Shown: positions 1-5,257, numbered from the stretch's first letter. The stretch is 5,404 nt of DNA from Candidatus Avelusimicrobium faecicola (GCA_900540405.1 UQFW01000067.1:1-5404); one strand, 5' to 3'. Made by a program: numbers and translations. Notes: generated by a model from the sequence alone, not told the origin.

Positions 1-92
1 CGGCCATCCCGTTCTTTGGGTGTCGGTTCAGCTACATCTGCGACTTTTTGCTTGGCAACTTTTACAACTACTTGTTTAGATTTTTTCTTCAT
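1..92 (-). CDS. N-terminal part of a small lysine-rich protein, function unknown (runs off the left edge)
   Basis: An open frame reads leftward from ATG at 92-90 to the window edge, giving 30 codons. The protein begins M-K-K-K-S-K and continues with alternating Val/Lys residues, then an acidic, Pro-containing stretch (residues about 19-30). No signal peptide or membrane segment is visible. The start is supported by a Shine-Dalgarno GGGAG five bases upstream, which lies inside the 3' arm of a perfect inverted repeat. I do not recognise the family. If the neighbouring tRNA fragment is an attachment scar, this gene would lie inside the integrated element, but that is inference. Confidence 0.55.
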   Translation of the reverse strand, partial: MKKKSKQVVVKVAKQKVADVAEPTPKERDG

Positions 93-97
93 AAAAA

Positions 98-161
98 CTC
101 CCGATAGTATATTGGTTTAGTGGGCTTTTTGCCCATTCCTATTACCGCTTACTATCGGGAG
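98..161 (-). promoter_or_regulatory. 5' leader inverted repeat enclosing the ribosome binding site of the left-edge gene
   Basis: CTCCCGATAGTA at 98-109 and TACTATCGGGAG at 150-161 are a perfect 12-bp inverted repeat. A second hairpin lies inside it (TGGGC, five T, GCCCA at 121-135). Read on the minus strand, the 3' arm contains GGGAG, the likely Shine-Dalgarno site, and is followed directly by UUUUU and the AUG. The folded RNA would therefore hide the ribosome binding site, and the stem followed by a U-run could also act as a terminator or attenuator. It could instead be a binding site for a dimeric protein or the end of a mobile element; no known riboswitch class was recognised. Confidence 0.6.
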
Positions 162-193
162 CAAAGTCAAGTAAATGAATGTTAGGACTATCT

Positions 194-218
194 ACAAGTT
201 CGATTCCTGTTGGGCGCA
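194..218 (+). other. 3' fragment of a tRNA gene (T arm and acceptor 3' strand), probable attachment-site scar
   Basis: GTTCGATTCCTG at 198-209 is a canonical tRNA T-loop with its flanks, followed by TGGGCGC-A (211-218), which fits the 3' strand of an acceptor stem plus discriminator base. The T stem is 194-198 against 206-210. It pairs except for one A-C mismatch at 197/207, just left of where the tRNA-like sequence begins. No matching GCGCCC 5' acceptor strand, D arm or anticodon arm exists upstream, so this is not a whole tRNA. Integrases often use this part of a tRNA as attachment core. The native-looking terminator to the right would put the integrated element on the left. Confidence 0.6.
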
Positions 219-229
219 CTTTTAGAAAA

Positions 230-262
230 AGAGCCATTCTCAGACGAGAGTGGTTCTTTTTT
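230..262 (+). terminator. Rho-independent terminator after the tRNA fragment
   Basis: AGAGCCATTCTC (230-241), loop AGAC and GAGAGTGGTTCT (246-257) form a 12-bp stem with two G-U pairs, followed by a T run to 262. An A run precedes the stem, so it may also work on the minus strand. It starts 12 bases after the tRNA 3' end, as expected for a native tRNA terminator. Confidence 0.8.
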
Positions 263-355
263 ATGCTTTTCCGACGGGGTTTTGTGAGCAAAATGAGCAA
301 AATTAGAACAAAAAGTATATATTGTTAGTGGACCCTTTTGGGACACTATAAAATC
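256..355 (+). repeat. Short copy of the palindromic composite repeat, next to the rsmF breakpoint
   Basis: A 42-bp segment at 295-336 is identical to 3891-3932, and weaker similarity extends left to about 256 (compare 3863-3932). It ends in TTAGTGGACCCT (325-336), which here runs directly into GGGACACTATAA (340-351), forming an imperfect palindrome with a TTTT centre. In the two long copies these half-sites are separated by about 190 bp, so this copy is either the ancestral empty form or an internally deleted one. The repeat ends within about 20 bp of where similarity to the methyltransferase stops. Confidence 0.8.
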
Positions 356-498
356 CCCATTTTCCCCGTACATTTCCACGGGTTGAAACGCACACTGACG
401 GCCGCTTTCTGCGTGAGTGCCTGTTCATATTTGGCCCAACGCTCCGCCCCAAACAGGGCGGAAGTATAAGCTATAAATTCTTGCGGTAATGGTAGCAT
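346..498 (-). pseudogene. rsmF: Truncated RsmF-type 16S rRNA cytosine-C5 methyltransferase (N-terminal fragment)
   Basis: Fifty codons run from ATG at 498 to TAG at 348-346. Residues 1-42 follow the N-terminus of the NOL1/NOP2/Sun (RsmF) family: L-P-x-x-F at 4-8, then Y-T-x-A-L-F-G at 11-17, and S-V-R-F-N-P at 35-40, matching the family's S-I-R-L-N-P motif before the RNA-binding and catalytic domains. Intact members exceed 400 residues and methylate a cytosine of the decoding region using SAM; the SAM site and catalytic cysteines are absent here. The last codons run into the palindromic repeat. The Shine-Dalgarno AGGAAGG overlaps the end of the uvrA-like gene, with only 16 bp between the two genes, so this was the next gene of the same operon. 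The family call rests on a short segment. Confidence 0.6.
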
Positions 499-514
499 CA
501 CAAAAAGCCTTCCT

Positions 515-2992
515 TTATAAATACCGTCCCGTTAGGCTCTGCGGGCATTGTTTAATCACTTCCACAGGGCCGCACGCCACTACAGTTCCCCCCGCATTGC
601 CGCCGGACGGCCCCATATCAATCAGATAATCCGCGTGGCGTAAAACGTCCAAATCGTGTTCAATCACTATCACCGTTGCGCCGTTTTGAATGAGCATTTG
701 GAACACCCCCAATAGCGTGCGCACGTCTAACGGATGCAGGCCGATGGTAGGCTCGTCAAACACAAACACGGTGGAATGTTGCGGCTTGCCCATTTCACTA
801 GCCAATTTTAAGCGCTGGGCCTCTCCGCCGGAAAGGCTGGGGGTTGCTTCGCCCAATGTTAAATATCCCAACCCTAAGTCTTGCAAGATTTGCAAGCGTT
901 GGTGCACCAATTTCCAATCCGCGCACGCTTTCAACGCAGTGGAAACGTCCATAGCCATCAGCTCCGGCAGTGAAAAACTTTCCCCGCGTTGGTTGGTATA
1001 TTTTACATCAAACGCTTCCCGCGCATAGCGCGCCCCGCGGCAAGTGGGGCAAGGCACGTCCACATCCGGCAAAAATTGCACATCCAAACTGATTTCTCCT
1101 GTTCCGTCACACTCCGCACAGCGCAAACGGCCGGTATTGTAGGAAAAATCCCCCGCTTTATACCCCCGCTGTTTGGCATCCGGCGTGCGGGCAAACAGTT
1201 TGCGCAGCTCGTCATGCACGTTGGCATACGTTGCCACGGTGGAGCGCACGTTAATCCCAATGGGGGTGGCATCAATGAGTTTAACTTGCTCAATGCCCGG
1301 CGCTTGCACGGCGCGCACATGGGCCGGGAGCGGCGCATGGCGCACTTGCGCATCCAACGCGGGCACTAAACTTTCCAATACTAACGTGGTTTTGCCGGAG
1401 CCGGACACGCCGCTTACCACCGTCAGCCGCCCTTTGGGGATTTCTATTTCCAACGGTTTTACCGTGTGAATAGGCCCGGTAGACAAACGGATTTTGCCTT
1501 GCGCAAACAGTTCTTCCGCAGGCACTTTTTCCCACACCCGGGGCGGCGTATTCCCGGTTAAAAACGGCCCGATTTTGGAATTTTTATTATGGCTGACATC
1601 CGCCAGCGTGCCTTGCGCAATTACATAGCCGCCGTTGGCGCCGGCTTGGGGCCCCATTTCCACAAACCAATCGGCCGAGGATAAAATTTGGGTATCGTGG
1701 TCCACCAACACAACGGAGTTGCCGTCCGCAATTAAATCTTGCATAACGCCTTTTAAGCCCACAATGTTAGACGGGTGCAAACCGATAGACGGCTCATCTA
1801 GCACATACAAAACGCCGGTGGTGCGGTTGCGCACCGCCCGCGCCAACTGCATCCGCTGGCGCTCCCCGGTGGATAGGGTGGCGGAGGCGCGGTCCAGGGT
1901 TAAATACCCCAGGCCCAAATCCATTAGCCGCCGGGAGGCGGACAAAAAAGCCTCCGCAATATTTTGCGCCATTTCGTGCATTTCAGCGGGCATAGTAGCG
2001 GGAACGGCCGCCACCCATGCGGTTAAATCCACCAATGTTTTTTGGCAGACGTCCGCCAAGTTTAGGCCGCCTACACGCGGGGCGCGGGCCGCCGCACTCA
2101 AGCGGGAGCCGCCGCAATCCGGGCAGGTTTCGCGTTTCAAAAATTTTTCCACCCGCTTCATGCCTTGCTCGTCCTTTACCTTTGCCAACGCATTTTTTAC
2201 CGTATAAACGGCGTTGTAAAAGGTAAAATCCAATTCGCCCGCCTGGTTTGTTTTTTTGGCTTTATAAAAAATGCGCTTTTTTTCCGCCGGGCCGTGATAC
2301 ACAATTTCTTTTTCCTGCGGGGATAAATCCTTAAACGGCACGTCCGTCCGCACGCCCATGGCGCGGCAAACGTCCGTCATTAAAGACCACATTAAACTGT
2401 TCCACGGAGCCACGGCGCCTTGGTCTATGGTTAAATTTTCATCCGGCACTAAGGTAGCCATATCCACGTTCCACACGGTGCCGGTGCCGTCGCAAGCCGG
2501 GCAGGCGCCCTGGCTGTTAAAAGCCAGTTCTTCGGCACTGGGGGCATAAAAATCCGCGCCGCACTCCGGGCAGTGGAGCATTTTTCCGGCCGCCACCGCC
2601 AACGAAGGCGCCACATAATGCCCGTTGGGGCAACGGTGGTTAGCCAGGCGGGAAAACATCAACCGCAAGCTGTTGAGCAGTTCCGTACCTGTACCAAAGG
2701 TACTGCGCAAGCCGGGCACGCCGGGGCGCTGGTGCAGGGCCAACGCGGCGGGCACATATAAAACTTCGTCCACCTGCGGGCGGGCGGCTTGGGTCATGCG
2801 GCGGCGGGTATAGGTGGAAAGCGCCTCCAAATACCGTCGCGAGCCTTCCGCATACAGCACGCCTAACGCCAAAGAAGATTTGCCGGAGCCCGAAACCCCG
2901 GCAATACCTACGATTTTATTTAAGGGAATATCTACATCTATATTTTTGAGATTATGCACCCGCGCACCGCGGATTTTGATTTTCTCAACCAT
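515..2992 (-). CDS. uvrA: UvrA2-type excinuclease ABC subunit A paralogue (tandem ABC ATPase)
   Basis: This 825-residue protein has two UvrA-type ABC ATPase halves. Walker A motifs (GVSGSGKS/T) lie at 32-39 and 528-535, signature motifs LSTGERQR at 373-380 and LSGGEAQR at 720-727, Walker B ending LDEP at 398-401 and FDEP at 745-748, and switch histidines in VDHD (430-433) and IEHD (777-780). Zinc-binding cysteine pairs are at 141/144 with 164/167, at 290/293, and at 625/628 with 648/651. Canonical UvrA is about 940 residues; the roughly 115-residue UvrB-binding domain that should follow residue ~120 is missing, because C-P-N-G at 121-124 leads almost directly to the zinc module. This fits class-II UvrA (UvrA2), a DNA-binding ATPase linked in some bacteria to damage tolerance and to resistance to DNA-binding drugs, rather than the main repair protein. 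The signature threonine at 375 departs from LSGGE. ATG at 2992 has AGGAG six bases upstream. It is cytoplasmic, ends in TAA, and is followed by the rsmF-like gene. Confidence 0.9.
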   Translation of the reverse strand: MVEKIKIRGARVHNLKNIDVDIPLNKIVGIAGVSGSGKSSLALGVLYAEGSRRYLEALSTYTRRRMTQAARPQVDEVLYVPAALALHQRPGVPGLRSTFGTGTELLNSLRLMFSRLANHRCPNGHYVAPSLAVAAGKMLHCPECGADFYAPSAEELAFNSQGACPACDGTGTVWNVDMATLVPDENLTIDQGAVAPWNSLMWSLMTDVCRAMGVRTDVPFKDLSPQEKEIVYHGPAEKKRIFYKAKKTNQAGELDFTFYNAVYTVKNALAKVKDEQGMKRVEKFLKRETCPDCGGSRLSAAARAPRVGGLNLADVCQKTLVDLTAWVAAVPATMPAEMHEMAQNIAEAFLSASRRLMDLGLGYLTLDRASATLSTGERQRMQLARAVRNRTTGVLYVLDEPSIGLHPSNIVGLKGVMQDLIADGNSVVLVDHDTQILSSADWFVEMGPQAGANGGYVIAQGTLADVSHNKNSKIGPFLTGNTPPRVWEKVPAEELFAQGKIRLSTGPIHTVKPLEIEIPKGRLTVVSGVSGSGKTTLVLESLVPALDAQVRHAPLPAHVRAVQAPGIEQVKLIDATPIGINVRSTVATYANVHDELRKLFARTPDAKQRGYKAGDFSYNTGRLRCAECDGTGEISLDVQFLPDVDVPCPTCRGARYAREAFDVKYTNQRGESFSLPELMAMDVSTALKACADWKLVHQRLQILQDLGLGYLTLGEATPSLSGGEAQRLKLASEMGKPQHSTVFVFDEPTIGLHPLDVRTLLGVFQMLIQNGATVIVIEHDLDVLRHADYLIDMGPSGGNAGGTVVACGPVEVIKQCPQSLTGRYL

Positions 2993-2998
2993 AACAGG

Positions 2999-3003
2999 CT
3001 CCT
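2999..3003 (-). promoter_or_regulatory. Shine-Dalgarno site of the uvrA-like gene
   Basis: AGGAG on the minus strand lies six bases before ATG at 2992 and fixes this start. Only 38 bp separate the ATG from the preceding small ORF's stop, so a shared transcript from further upstream is likely. Confidence 0.75.
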
Positions 3004-3030
3004 ATCGGACGGACCGCCGGAAAATTAAGG

Positions 3031-3135
3031 TTAGAGCATTTTGGGGTCCGCGGTTGCCTTTTTGGGGGCCGGCAACAGGGCAAACATCAGATAAGTTTTG
3101 AATAGTTCCAGCATAAAACAGGCCGACACAAGCAC
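3031..3135 (-). CDS. Possible 34-residue membrane peptide, or 3' remnant of a membrane protein gene
   Basis: A reading frame closed by TAA at 3033-3031 is open back to about 3155. From a GTG at about 3135 it encodes 34 residues: a hydrophobic segment (about residues 2-28, L-V-S-A-C-F-M-L then Y-L-M-F-A-L-L-P) and a Lys-rich tail ([10 protein letters not shown]). AGGAA stands about eight bases before the GTG. Codon choice (GTG, CTG, GCC, GCG) resembles the uvrA-like gene, not the A+T-rich flank. No family was recognised. It may be a genuine small membrane protein at the head of the operon, or the C-terminal end of a larger gene whose 5' part was replaced by the RhuM-bearing DNA. Confidence 0.35.
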   Translation of the reverse strand: MLVSACFMLELFKTYLMFALLPAPKKATADPKML

Positions 3136-3139
3136 ATAT

Positions 3140-3235
3140 TTATTCCTGCACGGTTAAAACGTGGAAAGTATAATACATTCTACCCACAAACCGCACCAAC
3201 AGAGAAAACGTATAATCCGCATTACTGCACAGGGG
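3140..3235 (-). other. Unassigned 3' coding tail fused downstream of the RhuM remnant
   Basis: The frame that carries the last recognisable RhuM residues stays open to TAA at 3142-3140, but the ~31 residues after about 3236 (ending V-L-T-V-Q-E) no longer look like RhuM. Base composition here begins to resemble the uvrA side. I read this as the end of a native gene joined to the RhuM fragment, or as fortuitous reading. The junction is near 3236-3245. Confidence 0.3.
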
Positions 3236-3644
3236 CAAAAACTCTTGCCAATATTTTCCACCGCCCATATTTTTTAGGAAATCATCGTTTAATGTGAACC
3301 CTTTAACAAGATATTCCCGTAACATTTAGGTAGCCCATATACGAAAAGTGTATCTTGCACAGTCCGCACTCTATAGCCTACGGCTGGAATTACATCTAAA
3401 TTGTAATAAGTAACTTCGCGCTCGATTTGTCTATTCCCCTCTTTTTGAACTATTCGGAATTTCCGAACAGTTGCCGTTTCATGCAATTCTCCCTCTTCGA
3501 AGATATGCTTAATGCGCTCACTAATATTAGCTTTACTTGACTGGAATAACTGCTTGGGTCAGCCATACAGTTTTATCGGCCAATGTAACTTCTATCTTCG
3601 GTTTGCTAAATGATAATGTCAGTATCTTGGGGCACAGTTAAATC
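3236..3644 (-). pseudogene. RhuM-family (virulence RhuM) pseudogene, multiply frameshifted and truncated
   Basis: Joining reading frames on the minus strand rebuilds the first half of a RhuM-family protein. In order it shows D-T-D-I-I-I then Q-T-E-D (near 3630-3596), T-V-W-L-T-Q (near 3565), S-S-K-A-N-I-S with H-I-F-E-E-G-E-L-H-E (near 3540-3480), V-T-Y-Y-N-L-D-V-I (near 3415), Y-T-F-R-I-W-A-T (near 3350) and L-R-E-Y-L-V-K-G with the G-G-G-K-Y region (3325-3240). Lesions include a TAG at 3608-3606, frame changes near 3600, 3550 (with a few residues lost) and 3365, and a TAA at 3328-3326. Intact members are about 330 residues; the C-terminal half is absent. An AAAGGA ribosome binding site (3659-3653) remains, but the start codon appears mutated. 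RhuM proteins are found on pathogenicity and mobile islands; their biochemical role is unclear. Confidence 0.8.
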
Positions 3645-3964
3645 TTAAAAAGTCCTTTTATTTATGTTACCATAATTTGGAATACAAGTGGCATAGACTA
3701 AAATATGGCAGGTTTGGGTATGATTTTCAATAAGAACTCTTTTTATATGCTAGTTTGGTGCACCTTTAAACCCCAACCTTTGAGAAGTAAAAAGGAATTA
3801 AAAATGTCCTAAAATGTACACCAAAAGGATGGTACACTATAACGGACTTCTGCTCGTCGGTAGTTTTATGCTTTTCCTACGGTGTTTCTGGAGCAAAATT
3901 AGAACAAAAAGTATATATTGTTAGTGGACCCTGTATGGTGTACAGTAAACGCTAAAATTCTTCT

Positions 3965-3981
3965 TTTTCTCGTCGAGAAAA
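3965..3981 (+). repeat. CTCGTCG hairpin 1 of the left module
   Basis: TTTTCTC (3965-3971) and GAGAAAA (3975-3981) pair perfectly around GTC. A second small palindrome, GTGTA/TACAC, follows at 3982-3995. Confidence 0.6.
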
Positions 3982-4060
3982 GTGTAAATATACACGATTT
4001 TTCTGCAAACTATATCCGCACAGCTTAAATTCCCGAAATTTTTTTACATACTATAATTAT

Positions 4061-4080
4061 TACTTCTCGTCGAAGAAGTA
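4061..4080 (+). repeat. CTCGTCG hairpin 2 of the left module
   Basis: TACTTCT (4061-4067) and AGAAGTA (4074-4080) pair perfectly around the loop CGTCGA. The equivalent right-hand hairpin (5161-5174) keeps the loop CGTCGC but has a different, shorter stem. Confidence 0.65.
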
Positions 4081-4234
4081 TAAAAACTACTAAAAAAATT
4101 TCCGAAAACTATGAATATACTGGTCACAATTTGGACACTATATCCGCGTGGTTTTTCCGATTACTAGGAAACGATTTCTTGCGCTTTTATTATGCCTTGT
4201 GCGCTTTTTGGTCATAGTAGTTCTGTAAATATTT

Positions 4235-4240
4235 TATAAT
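4235..4240 (+). promoter_or_regulatory. Perfect -10 box (TATAAT) close to the vat-like start
   Basis: TATAAT ends only six bases before the ATG at 4247, so a transcript from it would begin at or next to the start codon and be essentially leaderless. No good Shine-Dalgarno precedes the ATG, and the -35 region is weak (TTGGTC at 4208, spacing too long). Confidence 0.4.
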
Positions 4241-4246
4241 GAAAGC

Positions 4247-4786
4247 ATGAAGAATAAACCGAACCCTAACACCATTTTTCCATTACCGAATATTAACACA
4301 CTTACATTTGTAAAACCTACGATTAAAAATCCGAATATCGTTGTAGGCGATTTTACTTATTTTGCGGATACTGACTTTGAGAAACACGTTACGCACCATT
4401 ATGATTTTATTGGCGATAAACTCATTATCGGTAAATTCTGCCAAATTGGTGCAGGGGTAGAGTTTGTGATGAACGGGGCAAACCACCAGATGAACGCCGT
4501 ATCTACTTACCCTTTTTACATTTTCGGCTCTTGGGACCAATCCGCACCCTCTAAAGAAGACCTTCCGTTCAAAGGCGATACTGTTGTTGGCAATGATGTG
4601 TGGATTGGGCAAAACTCCACAATACTCCCAGGCGTGCATATTGGCGATGGGGCGATTATCGGTCTAAACAGCGTGGTAACTAGAGACGTGCCACCTTACA
4701 CCATTGTGGCCGGAAACCCTGCTAAAACCGTCAGAAAACGCTTTGATGACGAATTGATTGACCTGCTACTCAAACTTAAATGGTGA
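4247..4786 (+). CDS. vat: Vat/CatB-type xenobiotic acetyltransferase, cut short by an in-frame TGA
   Basis: These 179 residues match the xenobiotic acyltransferases (streptogramin A acetyltransferases VatA-E and CatB chloramphenicol acetyltransferases), which transfer acetyl from acetyl-CoA to a drug hydroxyl in the cytoplasm as left-handed beta-helix trimers. Visible landmarks are H-Y at 51-52, the hexapeptide-repeat start I-I-G-K-F-C at 60-65, the catalytic histidine H80 in M-N-G-A-N-H, S-T-Y-P-F at 86-90, K-G-D-T-V-V-G-N-D-V-W-I-G at 109-121, further hexapeptides to about 150, and A-G-N-P-A-K at 155-160 before the C-terminal helix. The frame stops at TGA (4784-4786) directly after K-L-K-W, exactly where the family has a second tryptophan (W-W-N/D). 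Active-site and acetyl-CoA regions are complete; only the C-terminal helical tail would be missing. It is A+T-rich, lies between direct copies of the composite repeat, and looks like transferred cargo. Substrate is not predictable. Confidence 0.85.
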   Translation: MKNKPNPNTIFPLPNINTLTFVKPTIKNPNIVVGDFTYFADTDFEKHVTHHYDFIGDKLIIGKFCQIGAGVEFVMNGANHQMNAVSTYPFYIFGSWDQSAPSKEDLPFKGDTVVGNDVWIGQNSTILPGVHIGDGAIIGLNSVVTRDVPPYTIVAGNPAKTVRKRFDDELIDLLLKLKW

Positions 4787-4882
4787 GACAAGAGCATAGA
4801 AGAAATCAATGCACTTATTCCGCTTCTCTCTTGTAGTGATTTAGCCAAAGTAAAGCAAGAAATTAAACCCCTTGTGCATTAA
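4787..4882 (+). pseudogene. Detached C-terminal tail of the Vat-like protein, in frame after the TGA
   Basis: The same frame continues for 31 codons to TAA at 4880-4882. It reads D-K-S-I-E-E-I-N, then S-D-L-A-K-V-K, which follows the C-terminal helices of Vat proteins (for example W-W-N-W-P-I-D-I-I-N in VatD). With the TGA counted as Trp, the whole gene would be 211 codons, the normal family length. A single TGG-to-TGA change explains the break. Translational readthrough or UGA-as-Trp decoding are alternatives. Confidence 0.75.
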
Positions 4883-4885
4883 AGC

Positions 4886-5239
4886 TACCCCGCCTACTTT
4901 TGGACACTATATTTTGGTTAACTTTGACAACTTATGTATACAAAGCTATACAAACGCTCGGCAGAAAAATGGCAGAAAGTAGCGATTTCGCAAAAAAAGC
5001 AAAAAAGTGTATATTCTTAGTGGACCCTCTATGGTGTACAGTAAATGATAGTTTTCTTTGTATTTCTCGTCGGTAAATGCCGAAATATACCCACAAAACA
5101 TGGCTCCACTATCCGCACAACCAAAATTTGCTTAACTTCTGTACTTGCGAGATTCTCCATTTCTCGTCGCAGAATAATAAAAAGTTGTGAAAAATTCTTG
5201 TAAAACTATGAAAGCAATGGCCCCTTTTTGGGCACTATA
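4886..5239 (+). repeat. Composite palindromic repeat, right copy (downstream of the vat-like gene)
   Basis: This copy has the same order and orientation as the left copy. Its first part (about 4886-5040) opens with TTTTGGACACTATA (4898-4911), carries a degenerate CTCG-GCAG at about 4953-4960 where the left copy has CTCGTCGG, and ends ATGGTGTACA at 5040. The second part (5017-5239) has TTAGTGGACCCT (5017-5028), CTCGTCG (5066-5072), CACTATCCGCAC (5107-5117 region), CTCGTCG (5163-5169), AAACTATGAA (5203-5212) and CACTATA (5233-5239). Offsets match the left module within one base, while the sequence between landmarks has diverged strongly. No open frame of note is seen inside. Confidence 0.8.
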
Positions 5240-5257
5240 AAATTCCGAGACACAAAA

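Larger units (their letters stand above)
3815..4142 (+). repeat. Composite palindromic repeat, left copy (upstream of the vat-like gene)
   Basis: This non-coding block has two parts. The first (3815-3944) starts TGTACACCA, contains CACTATA (3835-3841) and a CTCGTCG loop (3853-3859), carries the 42-bp segment shared with 295-336, and ends TGGTGTACA. The second, overlapping part (3921-4142) runs from TTAGTGGACCCT through CTCGTCG (3969-3975), CTATATCCGCAC (4010-4021), CTCGTCG (4066-4072) and AAACTATGAA (4106-4115) to CACTATA (4136-4142). The 222-bp second part lines up landmark by landmark with 5017-5239. A long pairing between AAATTTTTTT (about 4036-4046) and AAAAAAATTT (about 4092-4101) encloses the second CTCGTCG hairpin. 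No recombinase gene is present. Confidence 0.8.

Noticed and set aside
188..379. 63-codon minus-strand open frame ending N-R-N-R-T-C-R
   Set aside because: It is the reverse reading of the tRNA T arm, the terminator and the short repeat. That peptide ending is a classic artefact of tRNA antisense translation, and the frame overlaps the methyltransferase fragment.
433..439. GCCCAAC here and GTTGGGC at 210-216 as a pair of integron core sites
   Set aside because: The first is codon sequence of the methyltransferase fragment and the second is the tRNA acceptor strand; their order is also wrong for attC.
690..2813. Several open frames on the plus strand and in other minus frames inside 515-2992
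   Set aside because: They overlap the clearly coding uvrA-like gene, lack recognisable motifs, and are expected shadows of a G+C-rich gene.
3053..3075. GTTGCC/GGCAAC inverted repeat before the uvrA-like gene as a terminator
   Set aside because: It has no T-run on the minus strand after the stem and lies inside the small ORF, where it can arise from coding sequence.
4283..4639. 118-codon minus-strand open frame
   Set aside because: It lies antisense inside the Vat-like gene, whose catalytic and hexapeptide motifs establish the plus-strand reading.
3815..5239. Integron attC sites around a Vat/CatB-type cassette gene
   Set aside because: attC needs RYYYAAC at the 5' side and GTTRRRY at the 3' side of the palindrome. 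Here the GTTAG half is on the left and CACTATAA on the right, with the wrong polarity and consensus, and no integrase gene is visible.
3815..5239. CRISPR array
   Set aside because: The repeats are long, few and divergent, with irregular spacing and a gene between them. There is no uniform 25-40 bp repeat with unique spacers of constant length.
344..5239. T7/SP6-like phage RNA polymerase promoters, because CACTATA is part of their core
   Set aside because: Only the seven-base core matches. The upstream specificity region is not shared between copies, and the motif is better explained as half of a palindrome. No phage polymerase gene is present.
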